Positions 32,497 to 43,650 of a stretch of DNA of 64,000 nt are shown here, in pieces. The stretch lies in contig CM072513.1 of assembly GCA_036898135.1 (NCBI GenBank), positions 79,859,963-79,923,962 of the forward strand, read 5' to 3'. The notes beneath the pieces were generated by a model, which had not been told where the DNA came from, did no database searches, and saw only the letters and a program-made list of their open reading frames with translations. Source of the DNA: Oncomelania hupensis (lineage: Eukaryota > Mollusca > Gastropoda > Littorinimorpha > Pomatiopsidae). A program made the position numbers and the translations under genes. Positions within the stretch are counted from its first letter, which is position 1; each line of letters opens with the position of its first letter.

Positions 32497-32552
<56 letters not shown>
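31861..32552. repeat. Long inverted repeat bordered by GA microsatellites
   Basis: The arm 31931-32078 (CACCCGATACACATTGGTCG, then GCATGCTCCCATGCTTCAGA, then GGAAAAAGCGCAATTTCA) is inverted at about 32320-32457, separated by ~240 bp. GA runs lie just outside both arms (31868-31930 and 32459-32552) in the same orientation. The structure could fold back. No transposase is present. Confidence 0.8.
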
Positions 32553-32557
<5 letters not shown>

Positions 32558-32564
32558 ATTGAAC

Positions 32565-32797
32565 GAACATTGAAGTTTAACGTCTACACCCACCATTGGC
32601 GATATGGCAGACAAGGATAACCATCCCAGGGAACACTGGGCAGGGACCTAAATCAACGCTGAACCACCAGAGCAACCATACTGCTAAAAATGTGAAGTGA
32701 AAAATGGCCACTTCCATTTTGCCCATCACGGGATTCGAACCTGGGTCAACAGTGTGCCATGCGAACGCTCTACTACATGAGCTACGGCGGTGGGAGC
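32565..32797 (-). mobile_element. tRNA-derived SINE, family H, copy 1
   Basis: The minus strand has an A box GTAGCTCATGTAGTAGAGC (complement 32768-32785) and a B box GGTTCGAATCC (complement 32731-32741). The body ends in GGGTGTAGACGTTAAACTTC. It is an inverted relative of 33432-33680. Confidence 0.8.
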
Positions 32798-32834
32798 AGA
32801 GAGAGGGAGAGAGAAGGAGGGAGGGAGAGAGAGG

Positions 32835-32907
<73 letters not shown>
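32798..32907. repeat. (GA)n microsatellite
   Basis: GA/GGA-rich tract abutting the 5' end of the minus-strand SINE. Confidence 0.95.
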
Positions 32908-32910
<3 letters not shown>

Positions 32911-33431
32911 TTATAATTTAAATGTAAATAATTGCGTCTCAACTGGGTAACCCCATTCAAGTCTGGAATAAGCTGAGGGAGCCTTAAGCGTTGCGCTCCT
33001 GCTGTGATGTAATAAACTGTCTTAACTCAAGCTGCGACGTAATAAACGCCTTTAACTCCACTTGAAAGAGAGCTGAGGATAAAGGAGAGATCATGCTGTA
33101 ATAACCAGTCACTTCTCTGTAAGCTGTTGTCGCCAGGGGAAAAAAGTCAGCCGGTTTGGCGTGGAGTATTATTAGAAATATCTTGGGGAGGGGGGAAGGG
33201 GGGAGAGGGGGGTGGTGAGAACCTCCCCTCCAAGACAGCGCAAAAAACACGCAAAGCTCTACACAGTTATTAAATAGCTTCGTACTTTTAAAGTGGATCT
33301 CACCCGTAGTTTTGAAACAAACTTGACTGTAAAAAGGTCTGTAGGAAACTGGCAGTGAAAAGTATTTTGACGGTTTTGACGGCCGACAACCATCTCTATA
33401 ACGCCGTCAACGAGACCCGAATGTAAGCTCG
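32908..33431. other. Gene-free stretch
   Basis: G-rich patch at 33184-33215. No gene is recognised. Confidence 0.4.
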
Positions 33432-33680
33432 CCCGTCCCCATAGCTCAGTGGTACAGCGTTCGCCTGGCACAGCGATCAACTCAGGTTCCAATCCCGTTG
33501 TGGGAGCAAGATTAAAAAGGGGCAATTTTGACTGTCCTTCTTAGCAGTGTGACTGCTCCGATGGTTCAGTGTTGATTTAGGGTCCCTACTCTCACCTCCC
33601 TGGGATGGTTATTCACGTCTGCCGCAGCAGCGCCAATGGCGGGTGTAGACGTTTATACCTCAATGTTCATTACCAATGTA
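33432..33680 (+). mobile_element. tRNA-derived SINE, family H, copy 2
   Basis: A box TAGCTCAGTGG (33442-33452), B box GGTTCCAATCC (33485-33495), then a body with GCTCCGATGGTTCAGTGTTG and CTCCCTGGGATGGTTAT, ending GGGTGTAGACGTTTATACCT. The acceptor stem does not pair properly, so it is not a working tRNA gene. Confidence 0.82.
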
Positions 33681-33692
33681 AGCGCAAGTGGT

Positions 33693-34272
33693 TACATTAC
33701 ATTACATTATTATTGCTTTAGGTCCAGCGGACTCTTCCGAGCCAAATCAGGACCGGACAACCCCCGATCCGCATAAAAGATCTGCTGAAACAACCCTAGT
33801 GGTAAAACCGAAAGCTCTCCACCAGCCAGTCACTTTACAATAAAGACATCCCACGCAGGGGACGCTGAGGCTTCACCCCAACTTATCGAACCCCCGTTTA
33901 CAAAAACAAAATAGAATACAAACATCATAATAAATTATCGATCAACAAAACACATACATATAAAATGCCTACATTGCTAAATAATAACATCATAGGAAGC
34001 CCTAGTGACCACCTGGCAGAAAGCGTCCAATATTCCCAAGCTGATCTAACAGACCTCATACACAAATAGGGAGTCTTGTCCGGAAGAGTTTTCAAGGAAA
34101 AAAGAAGGAGACTGGTCTAGCGAGGAAGACGATAGTATAGCAGATTGATAGAACAGAGCAGGAATGAGAAAGAGCAAATGAGAAAGACATCGACAGTGGG
34201 AATTTAAAGCACTAAATTTCCAGAAAGGGGGGATACTATTTATACTGAAACCCCCGGCACCCCAACGGGGGT
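33693..34272 (-). mobile_element. Family A retroposon, full-length copy 3
   Basis: 580 bp flanked by GCGCAAGTGGT at 33682-33692 and 34273-34283, an 11-bp target duplication that fixes both ends. On the minus strand it starts with a short inverted GC-rich block, CCCCGTTGGGG, has TATAAATAG about 35 bp in, and ends in a TAATG tandem. It has no A or B box and no conserved ORF. It is either a long SINE of unusual type or a LINE reduced to its ends. Confidence 0.85.
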
Positions 34273-34283
34273 GCGCAAGTGGT

Positions 34284-34655
34284 GAAACGCTATATGTGAA
34301 GTAGAAAGGCAAAACGGTGTTTTCCCGTTTGTGACGTAGAGGAGAAGTAGGCTACAAGACGGGTCGAACGTGTTCTGTCTGTGGGTTTGAAATTGAATCC
34401 AGTCCCAAGAAAGTATTAGCATGCACTGACAGCTAGTACAAAAGGTAATGGATCGATTTCTATCAAGACCACCAGTGATTTTCAGAAATTTGTGACGTTA
34501 GCGTGAAAGTTCTGGTATTTTTCCGTTGCATTTTTCAATCGCACTCGACAATCTCCGAAAATATGAACTTTGCTTGGGGTATACGGTGGCGCCAGTGTGG
34601 TTCTAAAGAAAATGGGTATGCATTTCGACTATAGTTTGGATGCCCACACTTTAAA
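34284..34655. other. Gene-free stretch
   Basis: Unique sequence with nothing recognised. Confidence 0.4.
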
Positions 34656-34704
34656 CCCCCCCCCCCCCCCCAAAAAAAAAAAAAAAAAAAGGGGGGGGGG
34701 GGGG
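34656..34704. repeat. Homopolymer triplet C16-A19-G14
   Basis: Sixteen C, nineteen A and fourteen G follow one another, bordered by AAA on the left and TTT on the right. The C and G runs can pair around an A loop. Homopolymer lengths may not be reliably assembled. Confidence 0.9.
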
Positions 34705-34725
34705 TTTCTGTCGAGTTAAAATCCT

Positions 34726-34840
34726 TAGAAAAAGTGTGTTTATGCGAAAAGGTTCAAGACAGCTAGATTGTGTACTTTTAGTTTGAAAAAGTGTGTTTAT
34801 GGGAAAAGATTCAAGATAGCTAGATTGTGTACTTTTAGTC
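34726..34840. repeat. Tandem duplication of ~57 bp
   Basis: GAAAAAGTGTGTTTATG.GAA, then TTCAAGA.AGCTAGATTGTG and TACTTTTAGT, occurs twice in direct order. Confidence 0.85.
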
Positions 34841-34849
34841 AACGATCGA

Positions 34850-34935
34850 GGTGGCAGTTTGGCTCAGTGGGTAGAATGAATGCTGTTCTTGGTCGTCTTG
34901 GGGTACTGGGACAATCTGGGTTTCGAGTTGTGATG
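34850..34935 (+). mobile_element. Degenerate tRNA-like SINE head
   Basis: GTTTGGCTCAGTGGGTAGA resembles an A box, and GGGTTTCGAGT about 45 bp later resembles a B box. The copy is eroded. Confidence 0.45.
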
Positions 34936-34984
34936 ACGTCGGAAGGAAGAAGTAGAAGAACCAGAACAAAATAAATGTAATGCA

Positions 34985-35074
34985 GACGACGACGACAGCA
35001 ATGATGATGACGATGACAATGATGATTATGTTGTTGATGATGAATACAAACAGAAGAAGAAGAAGAAGAAGAAG

Positions 35075-35106
<32 letters not shown>

Positions 35107-35110
35107 GTAG
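34985..35110. repeat. (GAT)n and (GAA)n microsatellites
   Basis: GAT/GAC repeats to about 35045, then pure GAA at about 35054-35105. Confidence 0.95.
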
Positions 35111-35129
35111 TATATTTTATTAACGTCTG

Positions 35130-35455
35130 CTAAAACCAAAGGTCATTCATTGGCTTGCGGATCTGAAGGTCCCGGGTTCGAGCCCTGTCCGGGCCATTGT
35201 GTTGTGTCCCTGGGAAAGACACTTTACTCCCGTTTCCTACTCCTTTGAATGAGAGTATAAACCGAGGTCTAGTCTGTGTGTCGCATACATTCCATCATAA
35301 CGGACTTTAAAGATCCTGACGCTCATGTCCTAGACGGGTGAGTGCCGGTAACAAGAACACACCCAGCATGCACTAGGTCCTTCTCCCCCATCCCTGGCTG
35401 GCCAGGATAGTGCTCAGTTGTCCGGGCGTCAGACCATGCGCCCAAAGGCCCAAAG
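35130..35455 (+). mobile_element. Family B SINE, head-containing copy
   Basis: A B-box-like GGGTTCGAGCC at 35174-35184 is followed by TGTCCCTGGGAAAGACACTT and TACTCCCGTTTCCTACTCC, then CCGAGGTCTAGTCTGTGTG, CTCATGTCCTAGACGGGTG and GTTGTCCGGGCGTCAGACC. This is the only copy showing the head, so it gives the family orientation. Confidence 0.78.
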
Positions 35456-35504
35456 AAGAAGAAGACAACAACATCAACAACAAGAAATCATTCTCCTTTT
35501 CCAC

Positions 35505-35640
35505 CTATTACTATTGCTACTATTACTACTGCAGCTACTACTACTACTACTACTACTGCTACTTCTACTTCTACTACTGCTGCTGCTACTACTACTACAA
35601 TAACAACAAAATGCACCACCACAACTACCACCATCATCAC
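35505..35640. repeat. (TAC)n and related trinucleotides
   Basis: TAC/TGC repeat at about 35510-35602, passing into CAA and CAC repeats. Confidence 0.9.
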
Positions 35641-35809
35641 CAAAAAAAATAGATGGAACAGAAGGGGAAGATGGTATTAAAGTGTTCTAGTTGTAAGTAC
35701 ACATTTAATTTAACGCTTGCAAGATCTAAACAAACAGTCCATACTTTATCATTGCTCCGGGTGCTGTCTTGCCTTTCATGTTTTTTTTTTGTATTGCCTT
35801 CATCGTAAA

Positions 35810-35930
35810 CTATGTTTCCAACTATCAACTCCTCTTCACAGTAAATTATACTTCCAACTATAAACTCCTCTTCACAGTAAATTATACTTCCAACTATAAA
35901 CTCCTCTTCACATTACATTTTACTTCAAAG
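35810..35930. repeat. 33-bp minisatellite
   Basis: Three to four units of CAACTATAAACTCCTCTTCA plus CAGTAAATTATACTTC. The last unit is diverged. Confidence 0.88.
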
Positions 35931-35982
35931 TATAAAAAGCCAAAACAGAGATGATACAAAAAGGGTAAGTTATACAAATGTA

Positions 35983-36359
35983 CAGGGTGTTCCAAAAGTC
36001 TTGGGCACATTTGAAGTCCCCATATCTCAATTACTATGAATGGTAGTAAGATAAAAGTTGTGCCATTTTAAAGCTAATTACATTAAGTGTTTTTGTAAAG
36101 CTGTTGATTTTTAATTTCTTTTCAGACCCATTAATGGCGTTCACTCAACCAGAAAATGCTGGGACGCGTTTGGCAAGAATTTGACTATCGGCTTGATGTG
36201 TGTCGTGTGACCAATGGTGCTCACATTGAACATCTTTGAACATTCCATGTAAAAATTGAGATTACAAGCTTTCTGTATTTACCAGATGCGTTTTTATATC
36301 CTTAATAGTTTCGGAAATATTCAATGTCAAAATGTGCCCAAGACTTTTGGAACACCCTG
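35983..36359 (+). mobile_element. IS630/Tc1/mariner deletion derivative
   Basis: A 377-bp element flanked by TA on both sides (35981-35982 and 36360-36361). The inverted ends of about 29 bp start CAGGGTGTTCCAAAAGTCTT and continue GGGCACATTT. TA duplication and this end sequence are typical of the Tc1/mariner superfamily. It retains only the last codons of its transposase. Confidence 0.93.
36135..36239 (+). pseudogene. Mariner transposase C-terminal remnant
   Basis: Thirty-four codons after an in-frame stop read WRSLNQKMLGRVWQEFDYRL and then DVCRVTNGAHIEHL, ending at TGA. The basic end with NGAHIEHL matches the C-terminus of mariner-type DDE transposases found with these inverted repeats. The DNA-binding and catalytic parts are deleted. 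Confidence 0.75.
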
Positions 36360-36361
36360 TA

Positions 36362-36673
36362 TTTCTAAACACTCGAAAACGTAGCTGTTAAAAAAAATGA
36401 GCATTTCGGAAAAAGTGTTAATTTTCGTGGCGATGGTGTAGCTCGGTTTATCCCACATTTAAAATAAAAAGAAGCAAAATTAAAGCGCGGAATTATGGGC
36501 CAGTCACTATCTGAACAAGATTTTGAGATAAAGTTTAAACCGTGTTCATAATAGATTTGACTTCAGCGGCAACGATCTTTGAGAAAGAGCAATAGTCAAA
36601 GACACAAAATGTTGAATGGTGGTTAAATGCACCTTGAACCACTCCTTTTTGTGTGAGCTATGAGCGCTAGATC
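36362..36673. other. Gene-free stretch
   Basis: Unique AT-rich sequence with nothing recognised. Confidence 0.4.
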
Positions 36674-37857
<1,184 letters not shown>

Positions 37858-38105
37858 CCTGTGGCGCGCCCAAACCCAACCCTACCTTACATTAGTTGGG
37901 AATTTAAAATTTTGCTGGGGGAGCAAACCGGAGTACCCGGAAAAAAAAACACCCGGGACGTTGCCCGATTCGAAATAAATAATATTCGGAGAAACATAAC
38001 GCCCAGAAGCTGCATCGAACCCACACCTGTCAGACGCCATTGGTTTCTGGCCTGTGGACAAGGCAAGCTAATCCAGTCTTAGCCCACTTGGCCACAACGA
38101 TCGAT
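37858..38105 (-). mobile_element. tRNA-derived SINE with Leu/Ser-like head, copy 2
   Basis: The minus strand begins GTTGTGGCCAAGTGGGCTAA (A box), has a B box GGGTTCGATGC (complement 38012-38022), then TCCGGGTACTCCGGTTTGC, the core shared with other SINEs, and ends GTTTGGGCGCGCCACA. It is a sister of 25985-26165. Confidence 0.75.
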
Positions 38106-38149
38106 CCTGCATCTGGGAGTTAATTTTCTCCGAATATTATTTTTACTTT

Positions 38150-38216
38150 AGATTCGGGCAACGTCTCGTGGATTCCGGCAACGTCTCGTGGACTCGGGCA
38201 ACGTCTCGGGGGTTTT
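38150..38216. repeat. ~20-bp tandem repeat
   Basis: Three units of CGGGCAACGTCTCGTGGATT type, ending in a degenerate core-like GGGTTTTCTCAGGGTACTCC. Confidence 0.85.
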
Positions 38217-38275
38217 CTCAGGGTACTCCGTTCTAGTGCTTCCCCAGCACATTTAAAAAAAAAAGAGAAAGAAAG

Positions 38276-38625
38276 AAAGTGTTACACTCGATGTTGTTTT
38301 TTTCTATCAGTAGTTGATTCAGCCCCGATGCTTGAAATCCTGATAGGTGTAACTTAGATTCGTTTATCCACGCAACCCGTTCAATCATCAACAAGTCAAG
38401 AGTCGTCGTATGAAGTTTTCCACTTTTATTCAGCACACATCTAATCACTATACTAGCATTAAGGTCCAAATATCACTTCGAATAGTTCGCTCCTTGATAT
38501 CTGAATCTGAAAGTATACACTGTGCTATCAAAACTGATATTTCTAAAGTGTTAAAATACAATATAGGTCTATGCAGCTACTGTCTCATCATTGGGCTAAT
38601 AGTGCGTTCTGTCCAACTGGTCAGT
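38276..38625 (-). mobile_element. Family L LTR (3' LTR candidate)
   Basis: Contains the same R/U5 blocks as the 6375-6917 solo LTR (GATTCGTTTATCCACGCAAC and ATGAAGTTTTCCACTTTTAT, complement holds AATAAA). On the minus strand, GTATGGGGGACTTAACTG at about 38622-38640 looks like a polypurine tract just before it. Confidence 0.5.
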
Positions 38626-39015
38626 TAAGTCCCCCATACGCTCACGTGTCCGGGGACGGTAATCTACCCACTGAACTGAACTGGTAAGTTTTCTGGAAGC
38701 GTGGACTAATGGTGTCCTTCTAGAGCAGTTTTGGTGCACGGTTTCAATTGACTTAACTCTCGTGTAGATGAGCGGTGTTGTGGTGGTGGCTTCTCCTGGT
38801 TGGCAGAGTGTTGGGCTATTGTAGCTCAGTGCTCGATGCTCCACTGCAGGCTGAATGTCAGAGTGGACTCTTAATGGTCTTCTTCGGGACAACGATACCT
38901 GATCGTCTGCAAAATATGAGATAAAGTTCTGCAACACCGTGTTCACTAAGGGTGTGCAGAGCGTCTCACTGATGGCAAAAATAGCCCTCAGTGATCGCTC
39001 CACTAATACAAACAA
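38596..39015 (-). pseudogene. Possible retroelement ORF end upstream of the family L LTR
   Basis: The minus-strand frame of 139 codons includes SRRRPLRVHSDIQPAVEHRA and VQWVDYRPRTRERMGDL. I recognise no domain. Its stop lies at the edge of the LTR-like block, and a purine-rich stretch overlaps its end, as in LTR elements whose pol or gag ends near the 3' LTR. It could equally be chance. Confidence 0.3.
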
Positions 39016-40099
39016 TGGACGATCATTTTTCTAAATCCGTGGTCCACTGGAATCTCCAACATAATTCCCATACCTATACATACATCATGGCTAAACTAAA
39101 CACATGGAGAAGTAATTAACAATATACACAGTCTCCGGTACAGCCACTGGGCTACAATAATACACATAGAAGAAACAACAGATGGGTAGTGGGTCTACCT
39201 CATGGTGTCGAAACCGGTCGGGTTCGCCACATGGTCAAGCAAAGTTTCATTAACATTCACAATGATAAAACATGGCAAACTTCACAAACATAATTCAACC
39301 ATAATATCAATAAATCGCGATGAAACAAAATATAGATCATTTACCTTTTTGACAATGTCAGGCTGTGGCTAACTAGGTTGAATAGAATTTCACCAGTCCC
39401 TGCTTTAGTCTTCAGTTAGAGAGATCTATCACAGCGTTGCTCCTTCTCCTGTGCTCTTCAGACAACGCGTGACCATACCTAGCTGTGTGGTCAGCCTAAG
39501 CCCGCGAAAACTAGTCATACCTGAGCGCCCTCTAGCATGGGGTGTGTATACGTCAGCAGGCTTATGCTATGGCCTATCTGTGAAGCTATGGCCTACACAT
39601 GTGTAGTACACCCTAACTGCTAGTCTTATGGTCAGCGACTTAACTTACATAGGCCAACGCAGACTGAGCGTGTAGCCTTAATGCGTTGTTGAACTGGTCC
39701 TCTTGCGACAGTTGTAAGGATCAAACACTGTGTGCGTCAACAGCATTAAAAAGCATACTGTGTGTATAGGCACCTCGTACAGCTATAAAGCATTAAGAGA
39801 CCACTACCGTCTCTGTACTAAGATAAAGATAGGAAAGGCACCTTTTCTGGATCCATAATCCCTGATCGAAAGACACTGCTTTCTTAGGTCTAAGTTTTGG
39901 TTTTGTTAATACTATCCCTACCCTCATCTTACAACCCCAAAAGTCTACGGGGGAATCTCCTCAAAGCGTTCGACAACAACAACAACAGCAAAAATCAGCA
40001 ACAAGTGCATGACCATTAGTGAGATATATAATAGACTGGCATAATGTCTGTCGTATAATGACAAAACACAGTAGGGTCCATCGAGGAACGTTATTTTTT
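39016..40099. other. Gene-free stretch
   Basis: Possibly the interior of a decayed LTR element whose 3' LTR lies at 38276-38625. GGTGTCGAAACCGGTCGGG is at about 39203. No conserved domain was found in any frame. Confidence 0.3.
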
Positions 40100-40235
40100 T
40101 AGGAGAGAGAGGGAGGGAGGGAGAGGGAGGAAGAAAGAGAGAAAGACAGACAGACAGAGATAAAGACAGAGACAGGCAGACAGACAGAGATGGGGAGTGA
40201 GGGAAGGAGAAAGAAAGACAGAGAGGAGAGAGATG
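40100..40235. repeat. GA and GACA-rich microsatellite
   Basis: GAGA/GGGA repeats pass into GACAGACAGAC-type repeats. Confidence 0.9.
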
Positions 40236-41377
40236 AGGGGATTTACTTTGTTTTGCCTTTACACGGTATAATTTTGTCATTACAAAAAGCCCATTCCTTT
40301 GACCTCGCCATGGAAGTGATAATAATACATGCAACAACAGAACAAGACGCAGATATACAAAAAAAAGCTCTAAGTCCGACGTTTGGAGTGGCACTTTCTG
40401 TGAAGTGACAAGTATTATATTGCTAATAAGAGAGTTTCAAAATTTACTAGGTATTGGTGACATTTTGCTTATTCAGCTTTAATTTGTCAAGGTTCAAGGT
40501 TCAAGATTTAATCCCATTTACTTTATAATGTTGGGGTCGAGAATACAACACCATCAACATAACAATCATAAATCAGTTTTAAGAACCTAATTATAATATT
40601 ACAAACGTTCCAACTTTTAACAATAGGGTTTGAAAAATAGTGTTAATATTATAAGCTCACCGTAACACACACCCTTTCCAAAGATAAAAACAAGCAACAA
40701 CTCCATTTTAGTAAAACTTGTTTTCTTTCGCGAAACAAATTACAGTCATTCAACAATGACTTTACACGGAAAATAGTTCAACAACAACATCAAAAGAAAA
40801 ATAAAATAAAAAATTAATTTTTTTTTTGACTTTGCTTTTGCTTTGGACATTGACAAATAAAGCTCTTCGATGCTGTACTGTGGCGGATGTCATGGGAAAC
40901 AGTTGGCTCAATGAGACCTATAGAATGTTTAGAGACAACACAAATCTTTGCACCAGAGCGTTGTAAGCGAGGCAATAAAATTAACTACATGGCAAGATAT
41001 TCAAATGTATTTCAAGATTCAACGTTCAAGTTTTATAAAATAGAATGTACTCGCCCCTTTTGTGGTGTGGCGGCTACAAAAAATATAACCTTAACAATCC
41101 TAATTCAACTGTAAAAATATAACAACAACATCACTAACATTTCAACTTTAACATCGAAAACATTAACCTTCCACCAAAATTGCAAATACCCATACACATA
41201 GCTAAAAAAAAAATCCGCAATTTCAAAACAGGTCATTTGTTTTGTTTGGGAGGGTAGCGGGGGATGATGAAGGGGGCGGGGGTAGGTTGGGGAGAGGGAA
41301 GGGTAAGTGGACGGGGGGCGACGTTGTGACCGCAGCTAAGTCTAAAAAATAAGCCTAGAAATACAAAAATCAGTCTC
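40236..41377. other. Gene-free AT-rich stretch
   Basis: GTTCAAGGTTCAAGATTTAA at about 40490 and TTTCAAGATTCAACGTTCAA near 41010 are diverged copies of a short block that may be a retroposon tail. No gene is seen. Confidence 0.4.
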
Positions 41378-41430
41378 ACACACACACACACACACGAGCG
41401 CGCATGCACATACACACAAACACACACCCA
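41378..41430. repeat. (CA)n microsatellite
   Basis: CA run with GCGCGCATGC interruption. Confidence 0.9.
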
Positions 41431-41552
41431 CACGCAAATAAACACCAACCGAGATCCATTCTGCCTACGCCGCCTGTATTCCACCACGCGCAATTTAAAT
41501 ATCTCCCTTTCCTGGACTGGTGAGGTCCAGAAACACCCAAACACTCCATACT

Positions 41553-41564
41553 GACGATGATGAC

Positions 41565-41609
<45 letters not shown>

Positions 41610-42180
41610 AAAGAGGACGAGAAGAAGGAGAATGAGGAGGGAGAGGACGAGGAGGAGAAGGATGCTTTTTGCATGTGAAGCCGTTATACTTGTGTAAGCT
41701 ACGAAAACCCCACCCTCAGCAAAGTGATGATAATGATGATGATAATGATGATGATGATGACGACGCCGATGATGATGACGTTGATGATGATATGATGATG
41801 ATGATGATGATGATGATGACGTTGATGATGATATGATGATGATGTTGATCATTAAGGCGACTACATTGAAAACGCCCCTTTATAAGACGTCCATATTACT
41901 GTTCTTGCACTTACTATATAGGCATACGAACTCTCATCTTCAACAACGTGATGATAAGGATGTTTATGTTGATGACGATGATGATGACAATGATAATTTT
42001 AATGAAAAAGAATTAGTAGAAGAAGAAGAAGAAGGAGGAGGAGGATGAGGAGGAGGAGGAGAAGAAGAAGAAGAAGAAGAAGAAGAAGAAGAAGAAGAAG
42101 AAGAAGAAGAAGAAGAAGATGATGATGATGATGACGACGACGACGACGACGACGAAGGAGAAGAAGAAGAAGAAGAGGGG
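41553..42180. repeat. Compound GAT/GAC/GAA microsatellite cluster
   Basis: GAT runs at 41553-41610, 41725-41850 and 41960-41998, then GAA at about 42060-42118 and GAC at 42133-42155. Ser-rich and Leu-rich frames are artefacts. Confidence 0.93.
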
Positions 42181-42612
42181 GATGACAACGATATTGTAGC
42201 AATGGCCGCAGTCTGCGTTGTTTAGTAAAAAGGACCAGCAGCAGCAGCAGCAGCAGCAGTAGTCTTCGTTGATGCAAAGTGACCAAAGTTGATCCGCATA
42301 GCTTTATTAATGATGATGATGATGTGGACTTACCTCCCTGAGGATGCTGACTTTCCTATTACCGTCATAAGTACGTACACCTATCGTTTACAGTAGTCCT
42401 TACTTCAGCACTGTCATGTTGACACGGCTAATGGTCTGACACTTCAACATGGCCGCCTGTTTGACCGTCCCTGCTGCTGTTAACGTCCTCAGATCTTGAA
42501 CGCAACACACCGCTAAACCCTTTTTATAAGGCGACTTATAAATTGTAAAAACGCCCCTTTATTCGATATACATGGTAATGGTCTTTTTGACATTTAGAAC
42601 ATGCCTATGAAC
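41856..42612. repeat. Diverged direct repeat pair
   Basis: AAGGCGACTACATTGAAAAC, then GCCCCTTTATAAG and GGCATACGAACTC at 41853-41935, recur as AAGGCGACTTATAAATTG, GCCCCTTTATTCG and GCCTATGAACTC at 42521-42615. The trinucleotide tract lies between them. Confidence 0.6.
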
Positions 42613-42654
42613 TCAGTCTCTGATGCCTTTACTTACGTGACTAGGTACGAGGCT

Positions 42655-42705
42655 TTTCAGAACACCGAGGGTTTTCTTCGGGTACTCCGGTTTACTCCCT
42701 CCCTC
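42655..42705 (+). mobile_element. SINE core fragment
   Basis: GAGGGTTTTCTTCGGGTACT and CCGGTTTACTCCCTCCC form the central domain also found in the SINEs at 20938 and 37858. A tRNA/5S SINE is inserted just downstream. Confidence 0.55.
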
Positions 42706-42722
42706 CCTCCCTTCAATTATGG

Positions 42723-43012
42723 AGTGTCGGATAGCGCAGTGGTTGGAGCACTCGCTACTGTGTCGCTAGTCAAGCACCGTCCAGGGCGGTAAGCACTTGG
42801 ATGGGTGACCGCAAAACGTGAAGCGACAAATAACAACGCCCCCAGTTGACTCAACTGTGACCGAGTACCTACTCTCTTAAGGGTGGGGAAGGTAAAGCAG
42901 CGAGGGAGAGAGATGGGCATCACCCTCATTACGCTGGCCCAAGATAAGTGTGATCTCCAACATCACGCTCCCCTACGGCCACAAGGCTATGGGACCACCT
43001 TTACCACCGTTA
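42723..43012 (+). mobile_element. tRNA/5S chimeric SINE, copy 2
   Basis: Flanked by CCTTCAATTATGG at 42710-42722 and 43013-43025. A tRNA A box TAGCGCAGTGG lies at 42732-42742. The 5S-like block AAGCACCGTC...GGTAAG leads into ACTTGGATGGGTGACCGC at 42795-42812, close to box C of 5S rRNA genes. The body of ~200 bp ends in TTTACCACCGTTACC. There is no ORF. It should be transcribed by RNA polymerase III from its internal boxes. Confidence 0.88.
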
Positions 43013-43025
43013 CCTTCAATTATGG

Positions 43026-43179
43026 CACAGGATGCGGTCAATCTAAAATCTTAACAACAAAAATCATTTTTATTCCGACTTCTGTAATAGCGATCTCTTG
43101 AGATCGCCGCGCTTTGAGTTATGTTTGGGGAAAAAGCGCGTGGTAACGTCCTGCATTATTCTTATTCTTATTACATTGT
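43026..43179. other. Short palindrome in unique sequence
   Basis: GCGATCTCTTGAGATCGC at about 43089-43106 is an 8-bp stem around TT. Otherwise nothing is seen. Confidence 0.6.
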
Positions 43180-43650
43180 ATTAAACTGAGTTTCAAATAC
43201 CTTAAATAACACTTAATCTTTTATAATAAAAGAAAGTCCTTGTACATTATGAACTCAGCCTCAAATGCATAAATATATAACAAGCTTACCAAGTAATTGT
43301 TTATAAAAAGGTTGTGTACATACTGTATATAAACTGAGCTTCAAATCCTTAAAATGCATGTTTCACAGGCAATGTTTAAAAAAAAGAGGTCTTGTACATT
43401 ACTGTATATAAACTCAGCTTCAAATGCCAAAAAATACAAGTTTAACAGTTAATGTTTTATTTTATTAAAAAGGTATTTGAACTACTGCAATTTGTCTTAC
43501 AGACAAACTCAGGATCGCACTCATTAAGAATAGTTATATTCAACAGTATCTTTTTAAAATAACGTTTCTACTACTGCAATGTAATTTTCTAAAGATAAAT
43601 GCAACATCAAAACGCATTAAAACGCGCTCAACATTTAATTTCTTTAGAGT
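43180..43650. repeat. Degenerate ~100-bp tandem repeat
   Basis: Units carry TATATAAACTSAGCTTCAAA followed by AATGTTTA.AAAAAAGAGGT and CTTGTACATTACTG. They are visible at about 43185, 43245, 43325 and 43410, and decay further on. Confidence 0.65.

Noticed and set aside
33436..33510. Possible functional tRNA gene
   Set aside because: The A and B boxes are good, but the acceptor stem does not pair and the sequence continues into a SINE body shared with 32565-32797.
42975..43010. Second 5S-like block at the SINE 3' end (CCTACGGCCA)
   Set aside because: A ten-base match to the 5S rRNA start is too short to support a claim without a consensus alignment.
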